Shown here in pieces: positions 34,050 through 42,377 of a stretch of 64,000 nt of DNA; positions within the stretch are counted from its first letter, which is position 1; the number at the start of each line of letters is the position of its first letter. The position numbers were made by a program, and so were the translations under genes. Origin of the DNA: Pantoea cypripedii. GTDB taxonomy: Bacteria; Pseudomonadota; Gammaproteobacteria; Enterobacterales; Enterobacteriaceae. The notes under the pieces are model-generated. The model searched no databases. It was given only the letters and a program-made list of their open reading frames with translations, and was not told where the DNA came from. Where the stretch lies: assembly GCF_002095535.1 (NCBI RefSeq), contig NZ_MLJI01000003.1:372001-436000 (forward strand), given 5' to 3'.

Positions 34050-35041
34050 CGTGTAAACGCATTGGTTTTTTCACCCGCCTGCTCGATGAAGGTAGCGCAC
34101 AGCTGCGCTACCGGCTGGCTACCGAGCAAATCCAGCACGCAGAACGCTTTGGCTTTGATAGCGCATGGATTGCGCAGCACCATTTTCACGAGCATGAAGG
34201 TGGCCTGCCATCACCGCTGGTGTTTCTCGCGCATATCGCGGCCCATACCCGCACCATTCGTCTCGGTACCGGCATCATTACCCTGGCACTGGAAAATGCG
34301 CTGCGCGTCGCTGAAGACGCCGCGGTGCTGGATTTGCTCAGCAACGGACGCCTTGAGGTCGGTTTTGGTTCCGGCGGCACTGCCACTTCCTTCCTGCCGT
34401 TTGGCCTGACCATCGAGCAACGCGCCCCCTTCTTTGCCGAACAACTGCATAGCGTACTGAGCGCCTGGCGTGGCGATACCCTGGCGCATCCGGATAACCA
34501 TCTTTATCCCGCCGCACCGACGTTATCGCAACGCGTCTGGATCGCGACGTTTTCCGTTGAGGGCGCTGCGCGCGCCGGTCAGGCGGGGCATGGCCTGATG
34601 TTATCGCGCACCCAGCCGCGTCCCGTCGGACAAGAAGATTTGCCACTGGATGCGTTGCAGAACCCGATGATCGACGCCTATCTGGCTGCGCTGCCGGAAG
34701 GGATTGCGCCGCGTATTCTCGCCTCACGCACCGCCTTCGTCGCAGACTCCACCCACTATGCGCGTCGCCTCGCCGAACCGGGCCTGCAGCGCCAGGCTGA
34801 CCAGTTCCAGGCCAGCGGGCACAGCATCCTGGGCGCGTCACTGGATGATCATATCCGTCAGTTTGACGCCCATCTCGGCGATCCCGCCGCGGTGCTGGCC
34901 TCGCTGGCGCAGGATAGCGTGCTGGCACGTGCCACCGATATCACCTTCCAGGTGCATTCGATTGATCCTCCCCATGCCGATATTTTGCGTTCGATTGAAC
35001 TGATTGCCGACCACATCGCGCCACCGCTGCGCAACGCATAA
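34046..35041 (+). CDS. Luciferase-like FMN monooxygenase, KPN_01858-like
   Basis: A 331-residue LLM protein. It starts KRIGFFTRLLDEGSAQLRYRLATEQIQHAERFGFDSAWIAQHHFHEHEGGLPSPLVFLAHIAAHT and continues LENALRVAEDAAVLDLLSNGRLEVGFGSGG. The layout and neighbours fit the KPN_01858 family of putative FMN-dependent monooxygenases. It shares an ATGA overlap with the ABC gene. The opening differs from the two monooxygenases of the 19-26 kb cluster, so it is not a recent copy. The reaction is unknown. Confidence 0.88.
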   Translation: MTCKRIGFFTRLLDEGSAQLRYRLATEQIQHAERFGFDSAWIAQHHFHEHEGGLPSPLVFLAHIAAHTRTIRLGTGIITLALENALRVAEDAAVLDLLSNGRLEVGFGSGGTATSFLPFGLTIEQRAPFFAEQLHSVLSAWRGDTLAHPDNHLYPAAPTLSQRVWIATFSVEGAARAGQAGHGLMLSRTQPRPVGQEDLPLDALQNPMIDAYLAALPEGIAPRILASRTAFVADSTHYARRLAEPGLQRQADQFQASGHSILGASLDDHIRQFDAHLGDPAAVLASLAQDSVLARATDITFQVHSIDPPHADILRSIELIADHIAPPLRNA

Positions 35042-35053
35042 CAGGAGAAATTC

Positions 35054-36157
35054 ATGTCTCAACCCGATGATTTGCTGGCAGCGCTGGCCGATATTGATCC
35101 CGCCTCAGCGCTGGCGCAGGCACGCGCGCAACGTGATGCCGCCACCCGTCACACTCAGGGCAGCTATGAGGTGTTATTTAGTCAGCATGATGACGATTTC
35201 CCTTTGCCGGAACGTTTCGCACTGGCTGCTCAGGTTGCCGCCTGGCATGGCGAAGTGACTTTACAGGCGCACTACCAACGTCAGATACAGGATGCGCAGC
35301 ACAGCGCGCGCGAAGAAGCGGGACGGGCTTTCGCCGAGCTGCTCACTTTCCATCCGGTAGAGGCCTCGCCGCAGCACATTGCCAATCTGCAAAGCGCAGG
35401 CTGGACAGCGCGCGGTATTGTCACACTGGCGCAACTGATCGCGTTTGTCAGCTTTCAGAGCCGTCTGCTGGCCGGTTTCCGCCTGCTCAACGGCGATGAC
35501 TTACACACCCAGCAGCACGCCGTAGCCGGAAAATGGCATAGCGCGCCACTCACCTTTAGCGGCAAAACCGCCCTCACCGCCTTTACCCAGCAGAAACTGG
35601 GATGGGAACCCTGGCTGGCCGCCAAACCGCTTGAAGAATTTGACGCCACGGAAAAAGCCACGCTGGCGCGTTTTGGCCATAGCGATTCTGACTATTTCCG
35701 CCTGCTGGGGCGCAACCTGCCGCTGCTGGAGCAGCGTACCCTGGCCGATAAAGGCATCTTTTATACCGCAGGTGGCCTGCCACGCGCCGAACGTGAACTG
35801 GCGGCCACGGTGGTCAGTAAGGTCAACGGTTGCATCTATTGCGCCTCAGTCCATGCCCGTAAAGCCAGTCAGCTGGCGAAACAGGAGGCTGCGGTGCAGA
35901 AGTTGCTCAACGTGGTGCCGGGCGCGGAACTGTCACACGGGCAGTCACCGCGCTGGCAGGCGCTTATCGATTTCAGCGCCGCGTTGTCCGTCACCCCGGC
36001 CAGTGCCAGCCAGGTACAGTTGCAGGCGCTACGCGCGCATGGGCTGGATACCTTGCAGCTGCTGGATCTGGTGCAGTCCACCGCCTTCTTCGCCTGGGCC
36101 AACCGCCTGATGCTGACGCTGGGCGAACCCTTCCTGCCTGAAGACGCCAAAGGATAA
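35054..36157 (+). CDS. CMD domain / alkylhydroperoxidase-like fusion protein
   Basis: A 367-residue protein that looks like two AhpD-fold domains in one chain. Residues 1 to about 165 resemble the Avi_7170 CMD family (QPDDLLAALADIDPASALAQARAQRDAATRHTQGSYEVLFS). The second half resembles the Avi_7169 alkylhydroperoxidase family (GKTALTAFTQQKLGWEPWLAAKPLEEFDATE) and carries the redox pair in NGCIYCASVHARKA. These two families are separate proteins in the organism they are named from. The CxxC suggests reductase or peroxidase action after the monooxygenase step. The true substrate is unknown. Confidence 0.8.
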   Translation: MSQPDDLLAALADIDPASALAQARAQRDAATRHTQGSYEVLFSQHDDDFPLPERFALAAQVAAWHGEVTLQAHYQRQIQDAQHSAREEAGRAFAELLTFHPVEASPQHIANLQSAGWTARGIVTLAQLIAFVSFQSRLLAGFRLLNGDDLHTQQHAVAGKWHSAPLTFSGKTALTAFTQQKLGWEPWLAAKPLEEFDATEKATLARFGHSDSDYFRLLGRNLPLLEQRTLADKGIFYTAGGLPRAERELAATVVSKVNGCIYCASVHARKASQLAKQEAAVQKLLNVVPGAELSHGQSPRWQALIDFSAALSVTPASASQVQLQALRAHGLDTLQLLDLVQSTAFFAWANRLMLTLGEPFLPEDAKG

Positions 36158-36159
36158 CT

Positions 36160-37311
36160 ATGACAGCCCTTTCCACTGAACAACTTGTCCACTGGCGACG
36201 TGAACTGCATCAGCATCCTGAATTATCTAATCAGGAACACGCCACCACCGCGCGCATCACCCGCTGGTTGCAACAGGCTGATATTCGTTTGTTACCGCTG
36301 GCACTGGAAACCGGAGTAGTGGCGGAGATGGGTCAGGGCGACACGGTGATTGCCCTGCGCGCCGACATCGATGCTTTGCCGATTGAGGAAATCACCGACC
36401 GTCCGTGGAAATCACAGCAAAAAGGGGTGATGCATGCCTGCGGCCATGATCTGCACAGCAGCGTGATGCTCGGCGTGGCGCATCAGCTCAAACGGATTGA
36501 AGCGCAGTTGCCAGGCCGGGTGCGGATTCTGTTTCAACCCGCCGAGGAAACCTTTAATGGCGCACAGCAGCTGATTGATGCCGGAGCATTGCAAAACGTG
36601 CAGGCTATTTTTGGTTTGCACAATGCACCGGATTTGCCGGTGGGTACGTTGCGCACGCGCGGCGGTGCCTTCTATGCCAACGTGGATCGTTTTCAGATAC
36701 ACATTCACGGCAAAGGCGCGCACGCGGCGCGACCTCACGAAGGTGTTGATGCGATTGTCATCGCCAGCCATATCGTCACTGCGCTGCAAAACCTGCCTGC
36801 TCGCGTGTTTAGCGCGCTGGAATCGGTGGTGGTCAGCGTGACGCGCTTCACTGCCGGTAATAGCTGGAATGTCCTGCCACATCAGGTGGAGCTGGAAGGC
36901 ACGGTACGTACCCATAACGCGCAGATTCGTGAACAGGTAGCGCATAAAATACGCAACCTGATCGCGGGTATCGCGGCCGGGTTTAATGGCGAGGCTGAGC
37001 TGCTGTGGCAGCCAGGCCCTCCTTCGCTGGTGAATACACCCGCCTGGGCCGACTTCGCGCTGCGTCTGGCGCAGCAGCAGGGATATCAGACGGAAGTGGC
37101 AATCCCACAGATGGGCGGTGAGGATTTTGCGTTTTATCTGCACCATGTGCCCGGCACCTTTGTCAGTATCGGCAGTGCCAGCACGCAGGGCCTGCATCAT
37201 CCCGCATTCGACCCGGATGAAGCGATGCTTGCACCCGCAGTGGCGTACTTTACCGCTCTCGCACAACAGGCGCTGGCTGAGGTGCAGCAAACTCAGGAAC
37301 TGGCCTCGTGA
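36160..37311 (+). CDS. M20 family amidohydrolase (second copy)
   Basis: A 383-residue amidohydrolase with [64 protein letters not shown] and HNAPDLPVG. It is closely related to the enzyme at 24007-25164: many blocks are the same and both open with QL-x-W/H-WRRELH. It starts two bases after the CMD/peroxidase-like gene. A likely job is removal of an N-acyl group after import and oxidation. A terminal HHPAFDPDE carries the last metal ligand. Confidence 0.92.
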   Translation: MTALSTEQLVHWRRELHQHPELSNQEHATTARITRWLQQADIRLLPLALETGVVAEMGQGDTVIALRADIDALPIEEITDRPWKSQQKGVMHACGHDLHSSVMLGVAHQLKRIEAQLPGRVRILFQPAEETFNGAQQLIDAGALQNVQAIFGLHNAPDLPVGTLRTRGGAFYANVDRFQIHIHGKGAHAARPHEGVDAIVIASHIVTALQNLPARVFSALESVVVSVTRFTAGNSWNVLPHQVELEGTVRTHNAQIREQVAHKIRNLIAGIAAGFNGEAELLWQPGPPSLVNTPAWADFALRLAQQQGYQTEVAIPQMGGEDFAFYLHHVPGTFVSIGSASTQGLHHPAFDPDEAMLAPAVAYFTALAQQALAEVQQTQELAS

Positions 37312-37334
37312 CGGTACGAACAAGGAGAAAACCC

Positions 37335-38183
37335 ATGGCAATTATCGCTCCACTGCCGCAACTGGATCATGTGGTGATCAATGTGGCAGATCGACTGGAT
37401 GAAGCGCGTACGTTGTATCAAAGGCTGGGTTTTCAACTCACCGAACGCGGCCATCATTCGCTTGGCTCCAGCAATCATCTGGCGGTTTTTGGCGAAAACT
37501 ATCTGGAGCTGCTGGGTTATGAACCGCAACGCGGCAACCTGCGCCAGGATTTGTGGCAGTCCCCACTGGGCTTAAGCGGGCTGGTGTGGAAAAGCGACGA
37601 TGCTGACGCGGTGTGGCGCTATCTGGAAAGCCAGGATATCGATGGCGAACCCCCTGCCAGTTTTTATCGTCCGGTTACCCTGCCTGATGGATCACCGCAG
37701 CAGGCACGCTTTCGCACCGTGCGTATACGTCCGGCACTGGTGCCGAATGGTCGCAGTTTTTTCTGCCAGCATGAGACGCCACAGGCGGTGTGGCAAGCGG
37801 CGTGGCAACAACATCCCAATGGCGTCAGCAATATCATCGAATTTGTGGTGGTCGCGCAAGACCCAGCCGCCGCCGCGCTGGTGTACAGCCGCTTATTTGG
37901 TGCCGGAAGGTTGCTGGCCTGCCAGGAAGGCGCTTTCGTGTTAAAAGCCGGGGCCGCAACGGTGCGTTTCGCCGCAGCCGACTATGTGCTGCAACGCTTT
38001 AATAGCCTGCCAGCAGATTATGACGGCAGCGCGCGCATGGCGGCATTGAGCCTGCAAACTCACGATCTCAGTAAGGTGAAAGCCAGCCTACTGCTGGGGG
38101 ATGTGCCTTTTAGCGAGACGGAACACGCGGTGATTGTGGCGGCAGAGCAGGCATTGGGTGTGGCATTGCGTTTTCAGCAATAA
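37335..38183 (+). CDS. VOC superfamily (glyoxalase-like) protein
   Basis: A 282-residue protein. The N-terminal half is a glyoxalase-like module, LPQLDHVVINVADRLDEARTLYQRLGFQLTERGHHSLGSSNHLAVFGENYLELLGYEP, with the metal-ligand positions His (LDHVV), His and Glu (YLELLG) present. The C-terminal half repeats the fold more loosely (NIIEFVVVAQDPAAAALVYSRLFGAG). GGAG lies before ATG 37335, 24 bp after the M20 gene, so it closes the rightward operon. VOC proteins may act as dioxygenases, lyases or isomerases. The reaction is not known. Confidence 0.82.
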   Translation: MAIIAPLPQLDHVVINVADRLDEARTLYQRLGFQLTERGHHSLGSSNHLAVFGENYLELLGYEPQRGNLRQDLWQSPLGLSGLVWKSDDADAVWRYLESQDIDGEPPASFYRPVTLPDGSPQQARFRTVRIRPALVPNGRSFFCQHETPQAVWQAAWQQHPNGVSNIIEFVVVAQDPAAAALVYSRLFGAGRLLACQEGAFVLKAGAATVRFAAADYVLQRFNSLPADYDGSARMAALSLQTHDLSKVKASLLLGDVPFSETEHAVIVAAEQALGVALRFQQ

Positions 38184-38209
38184 CCCGTCGCCGCGCGACG
38201 GGAGATGAT

Positions 38210-38986
38210 TTAGGCCGCAGCCCGTTCTGCCCCCAGCAAATCCAGAATGCGGCTGCGCAGTGCGACCAGTTGTACGTCATCGCGACGGCGCGGCCAGGGC
38301 AGATCCACCGTAATAATGTCCAGCACCCGCGCCGGACGCGGACTGAACACCACCACGCGATTCGCCATCACCAGCGCCTCTTCAACATCATGGGTCACCA
38401 TCAGCGTGGTAAATTGCTGCTCCTGCCATAAATCGACAATCTCCTGCTGCATACGCAGCCGGGTGAGTGAATCCAGCTTACCCAGCGGCTCATCAAGGAT
38501 CAGTAAACGCGGATGGTTGACCAACGCCCGTGCCAGCGCCGCACGTTGCGCCATACCACCGGATAACTGATGTGGCCAGGCGCGGGCAAATTGCGTGAGT
38601 CCAACGCGTTCCAGCATGGCGTTAATGCGCCGTTCACGGGTGGCCCGACTTTCGCCACGAATCTGGAGTCCCAGCCCGACATTGTCGTAAACCGTGCGCC
38701 ACGGATAAAGTGTCGGATCCTGAAAGACCACCACACGTGAAGGGTCCGGGGCCGTGATTGCACGCCCTTCTTCTGCCAGCAATCCGCTGACCGGCTGTTC
38801 AAGCCCTGCCAACAGCCGTAACAAGGTGGATTTGCCACAGCCGGATGGCCCGAGCAATGCGACAAATTCACCGGTTTTCACTTGCAGATTAATGTTTTCC
38901 AGCACCGGTAAGTCTCGCCCTTCAAGGCTGAAATGATGGCTTACCTGCTGAATATCGATATTAACGCCTGATAATGCGCTCGCCAT
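38210..38986 (-). CDS. Nitrate/sulfonate/taurine-type ABC ATP-binding protein
   Basis: A 258-residue ATPase of the SsuB/TauB/NrtD group. It has Walker A GPSGCGKST, VVFQDPTLYPWRTVYDNV, signature LSGGMAQR, Walker B LLILDEP and an H-loop VTHDVEEAL. It converges with the VOC gene and is divergent from the matching binding-protein gene at 39177, with about 190 bp between them. Such a split arrangement is unusual, as these systems are normally one operon. It serves the permease at 40249. Confidence 0.92.
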   Translation of the reverse strand: MASALSGVNIDIQQVSHHFSLEGRDLPVLENINLQVKTGEFVALLGPSGCGKSTLLRLLAGLEQPVSGLLAEEGRAITAPDPSRVVVFQDPTLYPWRTVYDNVGLGLQIRGESRATRERRINAMLERVGLTQFARAWPHQLSGGMAQRAALARALVNHPRLLILDEPLGKLDSLTRLRMQQEIVDLWQEQQFTTLMVTHDVEEALVMANRVVVFSPRPARVLDIITVDLPWPRRRDDVQLVALRSRILDLLGAERAAA

Positions 38987-39176
38987 TTATGTGCTCCACC
39001 CATTTGCCAAATAAAAAATATCCGCTACCGCAGTCAGCCAGGGAAATATAAATTCCAGCAATCTTTGTGTCTGATTTTCATAAAGAGAAACTGCATGAAG
39101 ACATGCGGGATTGTTATTTTGTTGCGAGCCAGGCGTTTGCCATATTAACTGCAATGTTTTTTTACAAGGAAGGAAT

Positions 39177-40238
39177 ATGGCAATGCAAAATATCTCTCTG
39201 ACTCGTCGTTCCTTATTACGTGGGCTGGGTTTATTAGGTGCCGCAACGGCAGTGAGTCCCTCAGTATTTGCAGCAGATGCACCGCTGAAAACCATCAAAT
39301 TGGCCTGGGGACAAACTGCAGTTTGTCAGGCACCGATTTCCGTCGCGTTAAAGCAGGGATTCTTCAAAAAATATGGCCTCAATGTGGAGCCAGTTAATTT
39401 CAGCGGGCCAACCGATGCGCTGTTGCAGGCGATTGCTACCGGCCAGGCCGATGGGGGGATTGGCATGGCACTGCGCTGGCTGAAACCGCTGGAACAAGGG
39501 TTCGATGTTGACCTTACGGTGGGAACGCACGGTGGTTGTATGCGCCTGCTGGCCCCGCAAAATAGCGGCATTCACCAGGTTAAAGATCTGGTGGGTAAAT
39601 CTGTCGCGGTGAGCGATCAGGCCAGCCCTATCCGTAACTTCTTTGCTATCCAGCTGGCGAAACAAGGGATTAATCCCGACACGCAGGTGAACTGGTTGCA
39701 ATATCCGTCTGATCTGTTTGGGGAAGCCCTGCGCAAAGGTGAAGTTCAGGCGCTGGCAACCGACGACCCACAGGGCTGGCTGCTGAAAAAAGCACATAAT
39801 CTGGTTGAGGTCGATAATAACCTTAACGGCGAATATGCTCACCTGACCTGCTGTGTGCTTGGCCTGCGTGGTTCGCTGGTCAGGGATGATCCCGCCACCG
39901 CGCGTGCGATCACGCAGGCCATCGTCGATGCTCAGCAGTGGACTGCCGATCACCCGGAAGAAACCGCGCGAATATTCCAGCCTTTCGTGCCGGGTTCAGT
40001 GCCGGTGGACGATATTGCCGCCATGCTCAAAGAGCACACCCACCATCATCATTCCACCGGTACGCAGCTGCGCAGTGAAGTGGCGGTATACGTTGATGAA
40101 CTGAAGAAAATCAACGTCATTCGGCCAGATACGGATGCGCAGCGTTTTGCCGAACACTACGTACCGCAACTGCTGACGGAGACCGCGACTCATCAGCACG
40201 CCAGCAATATGGCATCGATGAGCAACATGTCCAGTTAA
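39177..40238 (+). CDS. Nitrate/sulfonate-type ABC substrate-binding protein with His-rich segments
   Basis: A 353-residue binding protein. The N-terminus reads SLTRRSLLRGLGLLGAATAV, a Tat-like signal. The body (IKLAWGQTAVCQAPISVALKQGFFKKYGLNVEPVNFSGPTDALLQAIATGQADGGIG) is of the SsuA/NrtA type. Two features are odd: HTHHHHS at 287-293 and a Met/His tail (ATHQHASNMASMSNMSS) at the end, which could bind metal. AAGGAAGGA precedes ATG 39177. The ligand might be a sulfonate, a nitrile or a metal-linked compound. Family likeness alone cannot tell. Confidence 0.88.
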   Translation: MAMQNISLTRRSLLRGLGLLGAATAVSPSVFAADAPLKTIKLAWGQTAVCQAPISVALKQGFFKKYGLNVEPVNFSGPTDALLQAIATGQADGGIGMALRWLKPLEQGFDVDLTVGTHGGCMRLLAPQNSGIHQVKDLVGKSVAVSDQASPIRNFFAIQLAKQGINPDTQVNWLQYPSDLFGEALRKGEVQALATDDPQGWLLKKAHNLVEVDNNLNGEYAHLTCCVLGLRGSLVRDDPATARAITQAIVDAQQWTADHPEETARIFQPFVPGSVPVDDIAAMLKEHTHHHHSTGTQLRSEVAVYVDELKKINVIRPDTDAQRFAEHYVPQLLTETATHQHASNMASMSNMSS

Positions 40239-40248
40239 GGAGAGGATG

Positions 40249-41256
40249 ATGGCCAGTGATACCCTGACAATAACCCGCAGTCATCAGGTGGCACGCCGGG
40301 TTCAACCCGCTATCTGGTTAGCGCTGGTGCTGTGGTGGGCGCTGGTGGCACTGATGGTGATGGTGCCCGATAAGCCAGTGGGTTTTGCGCCACCCCGCTT
40401 CGTCAATGAAACCCATGAGTTATTTGCTGCATGCGCCGGTTTACTCAGCTTGCTGGCGGTTGTTGCCGGGATATTTCCCCGCCTCCGTCTGGTGGCTTCC
40501 CTCAGCCGCAGCGGCCCCTGGCTGATTGCGCTGGCGTTGCTCATCGGGCTGTGGGAAACGGTCACGGCCAAACTGGCATTATTACCCGTTCCCTTCTTCG
40601 CGCCGCCGCGCGCGCTGGTTGAAGCTTACGCGACAGACTGGCCGCGCCTGCTCGACAGCGTGTTAAATTCACTGCGTCTGCTGGCGCTGGGCTTTCTGTA
40701 TGGCAGTCTTGTGGGTTTCATCACCGGAGTGGCGATCGGCTGGTCACGTGGGCTGGGGTACTGGGTGCACCCGATATTGCGTTTCCTCGGCCCGGTGCCC
40801 TCAACCGCGCTGCTGCCTCTGTCGCTCTATTTCTTTCCTTCCAGCTTTTCCGCCGCCGTCTTTCTGATCGCTCTGGCGACCTGGTTTCCGGTCACAGTGC
40901 TGACCTGGTCAGGTGTCGCCAGTGTCGATAGCCGTTATTACGATGTGGCGCGCACCCTCGGTGCCAACGCGTTGTTCCTGGTACTGCGGGTTGCCGTACC
41001 CGCGTCACTGCCCCATCTGTTTGTTGGTCTGTTTATGGGGCTGGGTGCGTCCTTTTCGGTGCTGGTCGCCGCGGAAATGATGGGAGTGAAATCTGGCCTG
41101 GGCTGGTATTTGCAATGGGCGCAAGGCTGGGCCGCCTACGCCAATATGTATGCCGCGTTGATTGTTATGGCACTGCTGTTTTCTTCTCTGATTTCTCTGT
41201 TGTTCCTGGTTCGGGATCGCACGCTGGCGTGGCAGCGTAGCGCAGTAAAATGGTGA
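40249..41256 (+). CDS. Nitrate/sulfonate-type ABC permease
   Basis: A permease of about 335 residues with an extra N-terminal part (two helices, WLALVLWWALVALMVMVP and FAACAGLLSLLAVVAGIF) before the usual SsuC-like core. The core contains LLDSVLNSLRLLALGFLYGSLVGFITGVAIG and a coupling loop YYDVARTLGANALFLVLRVAVPASLPHLFVG. ATG 40249 lies six bases after AAGGAG. The 40246 ATG is also possible. It follows the binding-protein gene closely. Confidence 0.9.
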   Translation: MASDTLTITRSHQVARRVQPAIWLALVLWWALVALMVMVPDKPVGFAPPRFVNETHELFAACAGLLSLLAVVAGIFPRLRLVASLSRSGPWLIALALLIGLWETVTAKLALLPVPFFAPPRALVEAYATDWPRLLDSVLNSLRLLALGFLYGSLVGFITGVAIGWSRGLGYWVHPILRFLGPVPSTALLPLSLYFFPSSFSAAVFLIALATWFPVTVLTWSGVASVDSRYYDVARTLGANALFLVLRVAVPASLPHLFVGLFMGLGASFSVLVAAEMMGVKSGLGWYLQWAQGWAAYANMYAALIVMALLFSSLISLLFLVRDRTLAWQRSAVKW

Positions 41257-41292
41257 CCCGCACCGTCACTCCTTAACTGTATGAGGTTAACT

Positions 41293-41496
41293 ATGACTGC
41301 AAAGATAGCTGGCTCGATCACAGAACTGATTGGAAACACGCCACTGCTGCGACTGTCGCGCTATGCATCCCGGCACCACATCAAGGCAGAACTGATCGCG
41401 AAGCTTGAACTGTTTAATCCCAATCACAGTGTGAAAGATCGTATTGCGCTGAGCATGATTGAGGCCGCCGAACGCAACGGGCAAACTCTGAAATAA
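41293..41496 (+). pseudogene. Truncated cysteine synthase (CysK/CysM-like) stub
   Basis: ATG 41293 opens a frame of only 67 residues. It reads [59 protein letters not shown] and then stops. The start, the [11 protein letters not shown] motif and the PLP lysine in SVKDR are those of O-acetylserine sulfhydrylase, a protein of about 300 residues. The remaining 230 residues, with the substrate loop and the phosphate-binding GTGG, are absent, and no continuation is seen in any frame before the next gene. It is therefore a deletion remnant. Its place after a sulfonate-type importer suggests a former link to sulfur assimilation. Confidence 0.88.
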
Positions 41497-41589
41497 AAAT
41501 TACTGATATCTCATATCATGACTGCCCATTTCACTTATATGAGAAATTCGCCCATGCTGGTCACATCAAATCGATGAGAGGTGACCAAC

Positions 41590-42111
41590 ATGAAAATGAA
41601 TGCAATTGTCTGGCCGGAAGGCTTTGTACCGGGTTTTACCGATAATTACTGCTCGAATGAAGTGATTGTCGCGGGTCTGACTGCGGCTGAGATCTGGCCA
41701 TTGCTGGCAACACCGTCGCTGTGGCCGACCTACTACAAAAACTCAGCCAATGCGCGTTTTTACGACAACAAAGGCCCGGTGCTGGCGCAGGATGACCGTT
41801 TCTACTTTGAGACCTTTGGTTTCCCGGTGGAAGCGCGTGTGACTGAGTATGTTGCGCCGTCAGCCGGTGAGCCCGGACGTGTTGCATGGCATGGCTGGGC
41901 AGGCGAAGAAGGTGCCGATGATCGCCTTGACGTGCTGCATGCCTGGCTGGTGGAAGATCTGTCGGACAACCGCGTGCGCATTCTGACCCAGGAAACGCAG
42001 AACGGTAACCCGGCGAAAGAACTGGCAAAAGCGCAGCCGAACCCGATGATTAATGGACATCAGGACTGGCTGGATGGCCTGGTGGCGGCAGCCAGAGCGA
42101 AAAAAGCGTAA
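41590..42111 (+). CDS. SRPBCC domain protein
   Basis: A 173-residue protein with a START/SRPBCC-like fold: CSNEVIVAGLTAAEIWPLLATPSLWPTYYKNSANARFYDNKG, FYFETFGFPVEARVTEYVAPSAGEPGRVAWHGW, and a final helix NGHQDWLDGLVAAARA. AGAGGTGA lies six bases before ATG 41590. Such domains bind hydrophobic ligands and include cyclases and stress proteins. No signal is present. It is separated from the cysteine synthase stub by about 90 bp and may be a unit of its own. Confidence 0.8.
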   Translation: MKMNAIVWPEGFVPGFTDNYCSNEVIVAGLTAAEIWPLLATPSLWPTYYKNSANARFYDNKGPVLAQDDRFYFETFGFPVEARVTEYVAPSAGEPGRVAWHGWAGEEGADDRLDVLHAWLVEDLSDNRVRILTQETQNGNPAKELAKAQPNPMINGHQDWLDGLVAAARAKKA

Positions 42112-42121
42112 TCAAGTAAAA

Positions 42122-42145
42122 GCCAGTCAGTTTCATCTGACTGGC
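42122..42145 (+). terminator. Hairpin after the SRPBCC gene
   Basis: GCCAGTCAG and CTGACTGGC form a perfect 9-bp stem around TTTCAT, ten bases after the stop codon. The T-run is poor (ATATATCATT), so efficiency is uncertain. Confidence 0.6.
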
Positions 42146-42274
42146 ATATATCATTATCGGTAACAGTTAGCCTGCCATCAAAACAGAATTACTTATCTAA
42201 AATCTCTCATCACGTCTGCAACACACCATCCCTCATTTTTATCACATTGAATCAAATATATTTTAGTAAAAAAC

Positions 42275-42301
42275 TAAAGTTGAAGATTTTACGGACGATA
42301 A
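42275..42301 (+). promoter_or_regulatory. Sigma-28 (FliA) type promoter of the OmpA-like/membrane operon
   Basis: TAAAGTTG, an 11-bp spacer and GACGATAA match the FliA consensus TAAAGTTT-N11-GCCGATAA at 14 of 16 positions. It lies about 77 bp before the GTG start of the OmpA-like gene, in an AT-rich region. The chemoreceptor in this window has a comparable site at a comparable distance. Confidence 0.75.
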
Positions 42302-42377
42302 CAACAGGTGAATTTTTTTTATTGATTTGGGACTCACTCAAACTACGTACTGATGTTTTTTTAATCAAGGAACAGAT

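Noticed and set aside
36412..37341. A 309-codon minus-strand frame opposite the second M20 gene
   Set aside because: The plus strand encodes a complete M20 amidohydrolase with metal ligands. The minus frame has no recognisable domain.
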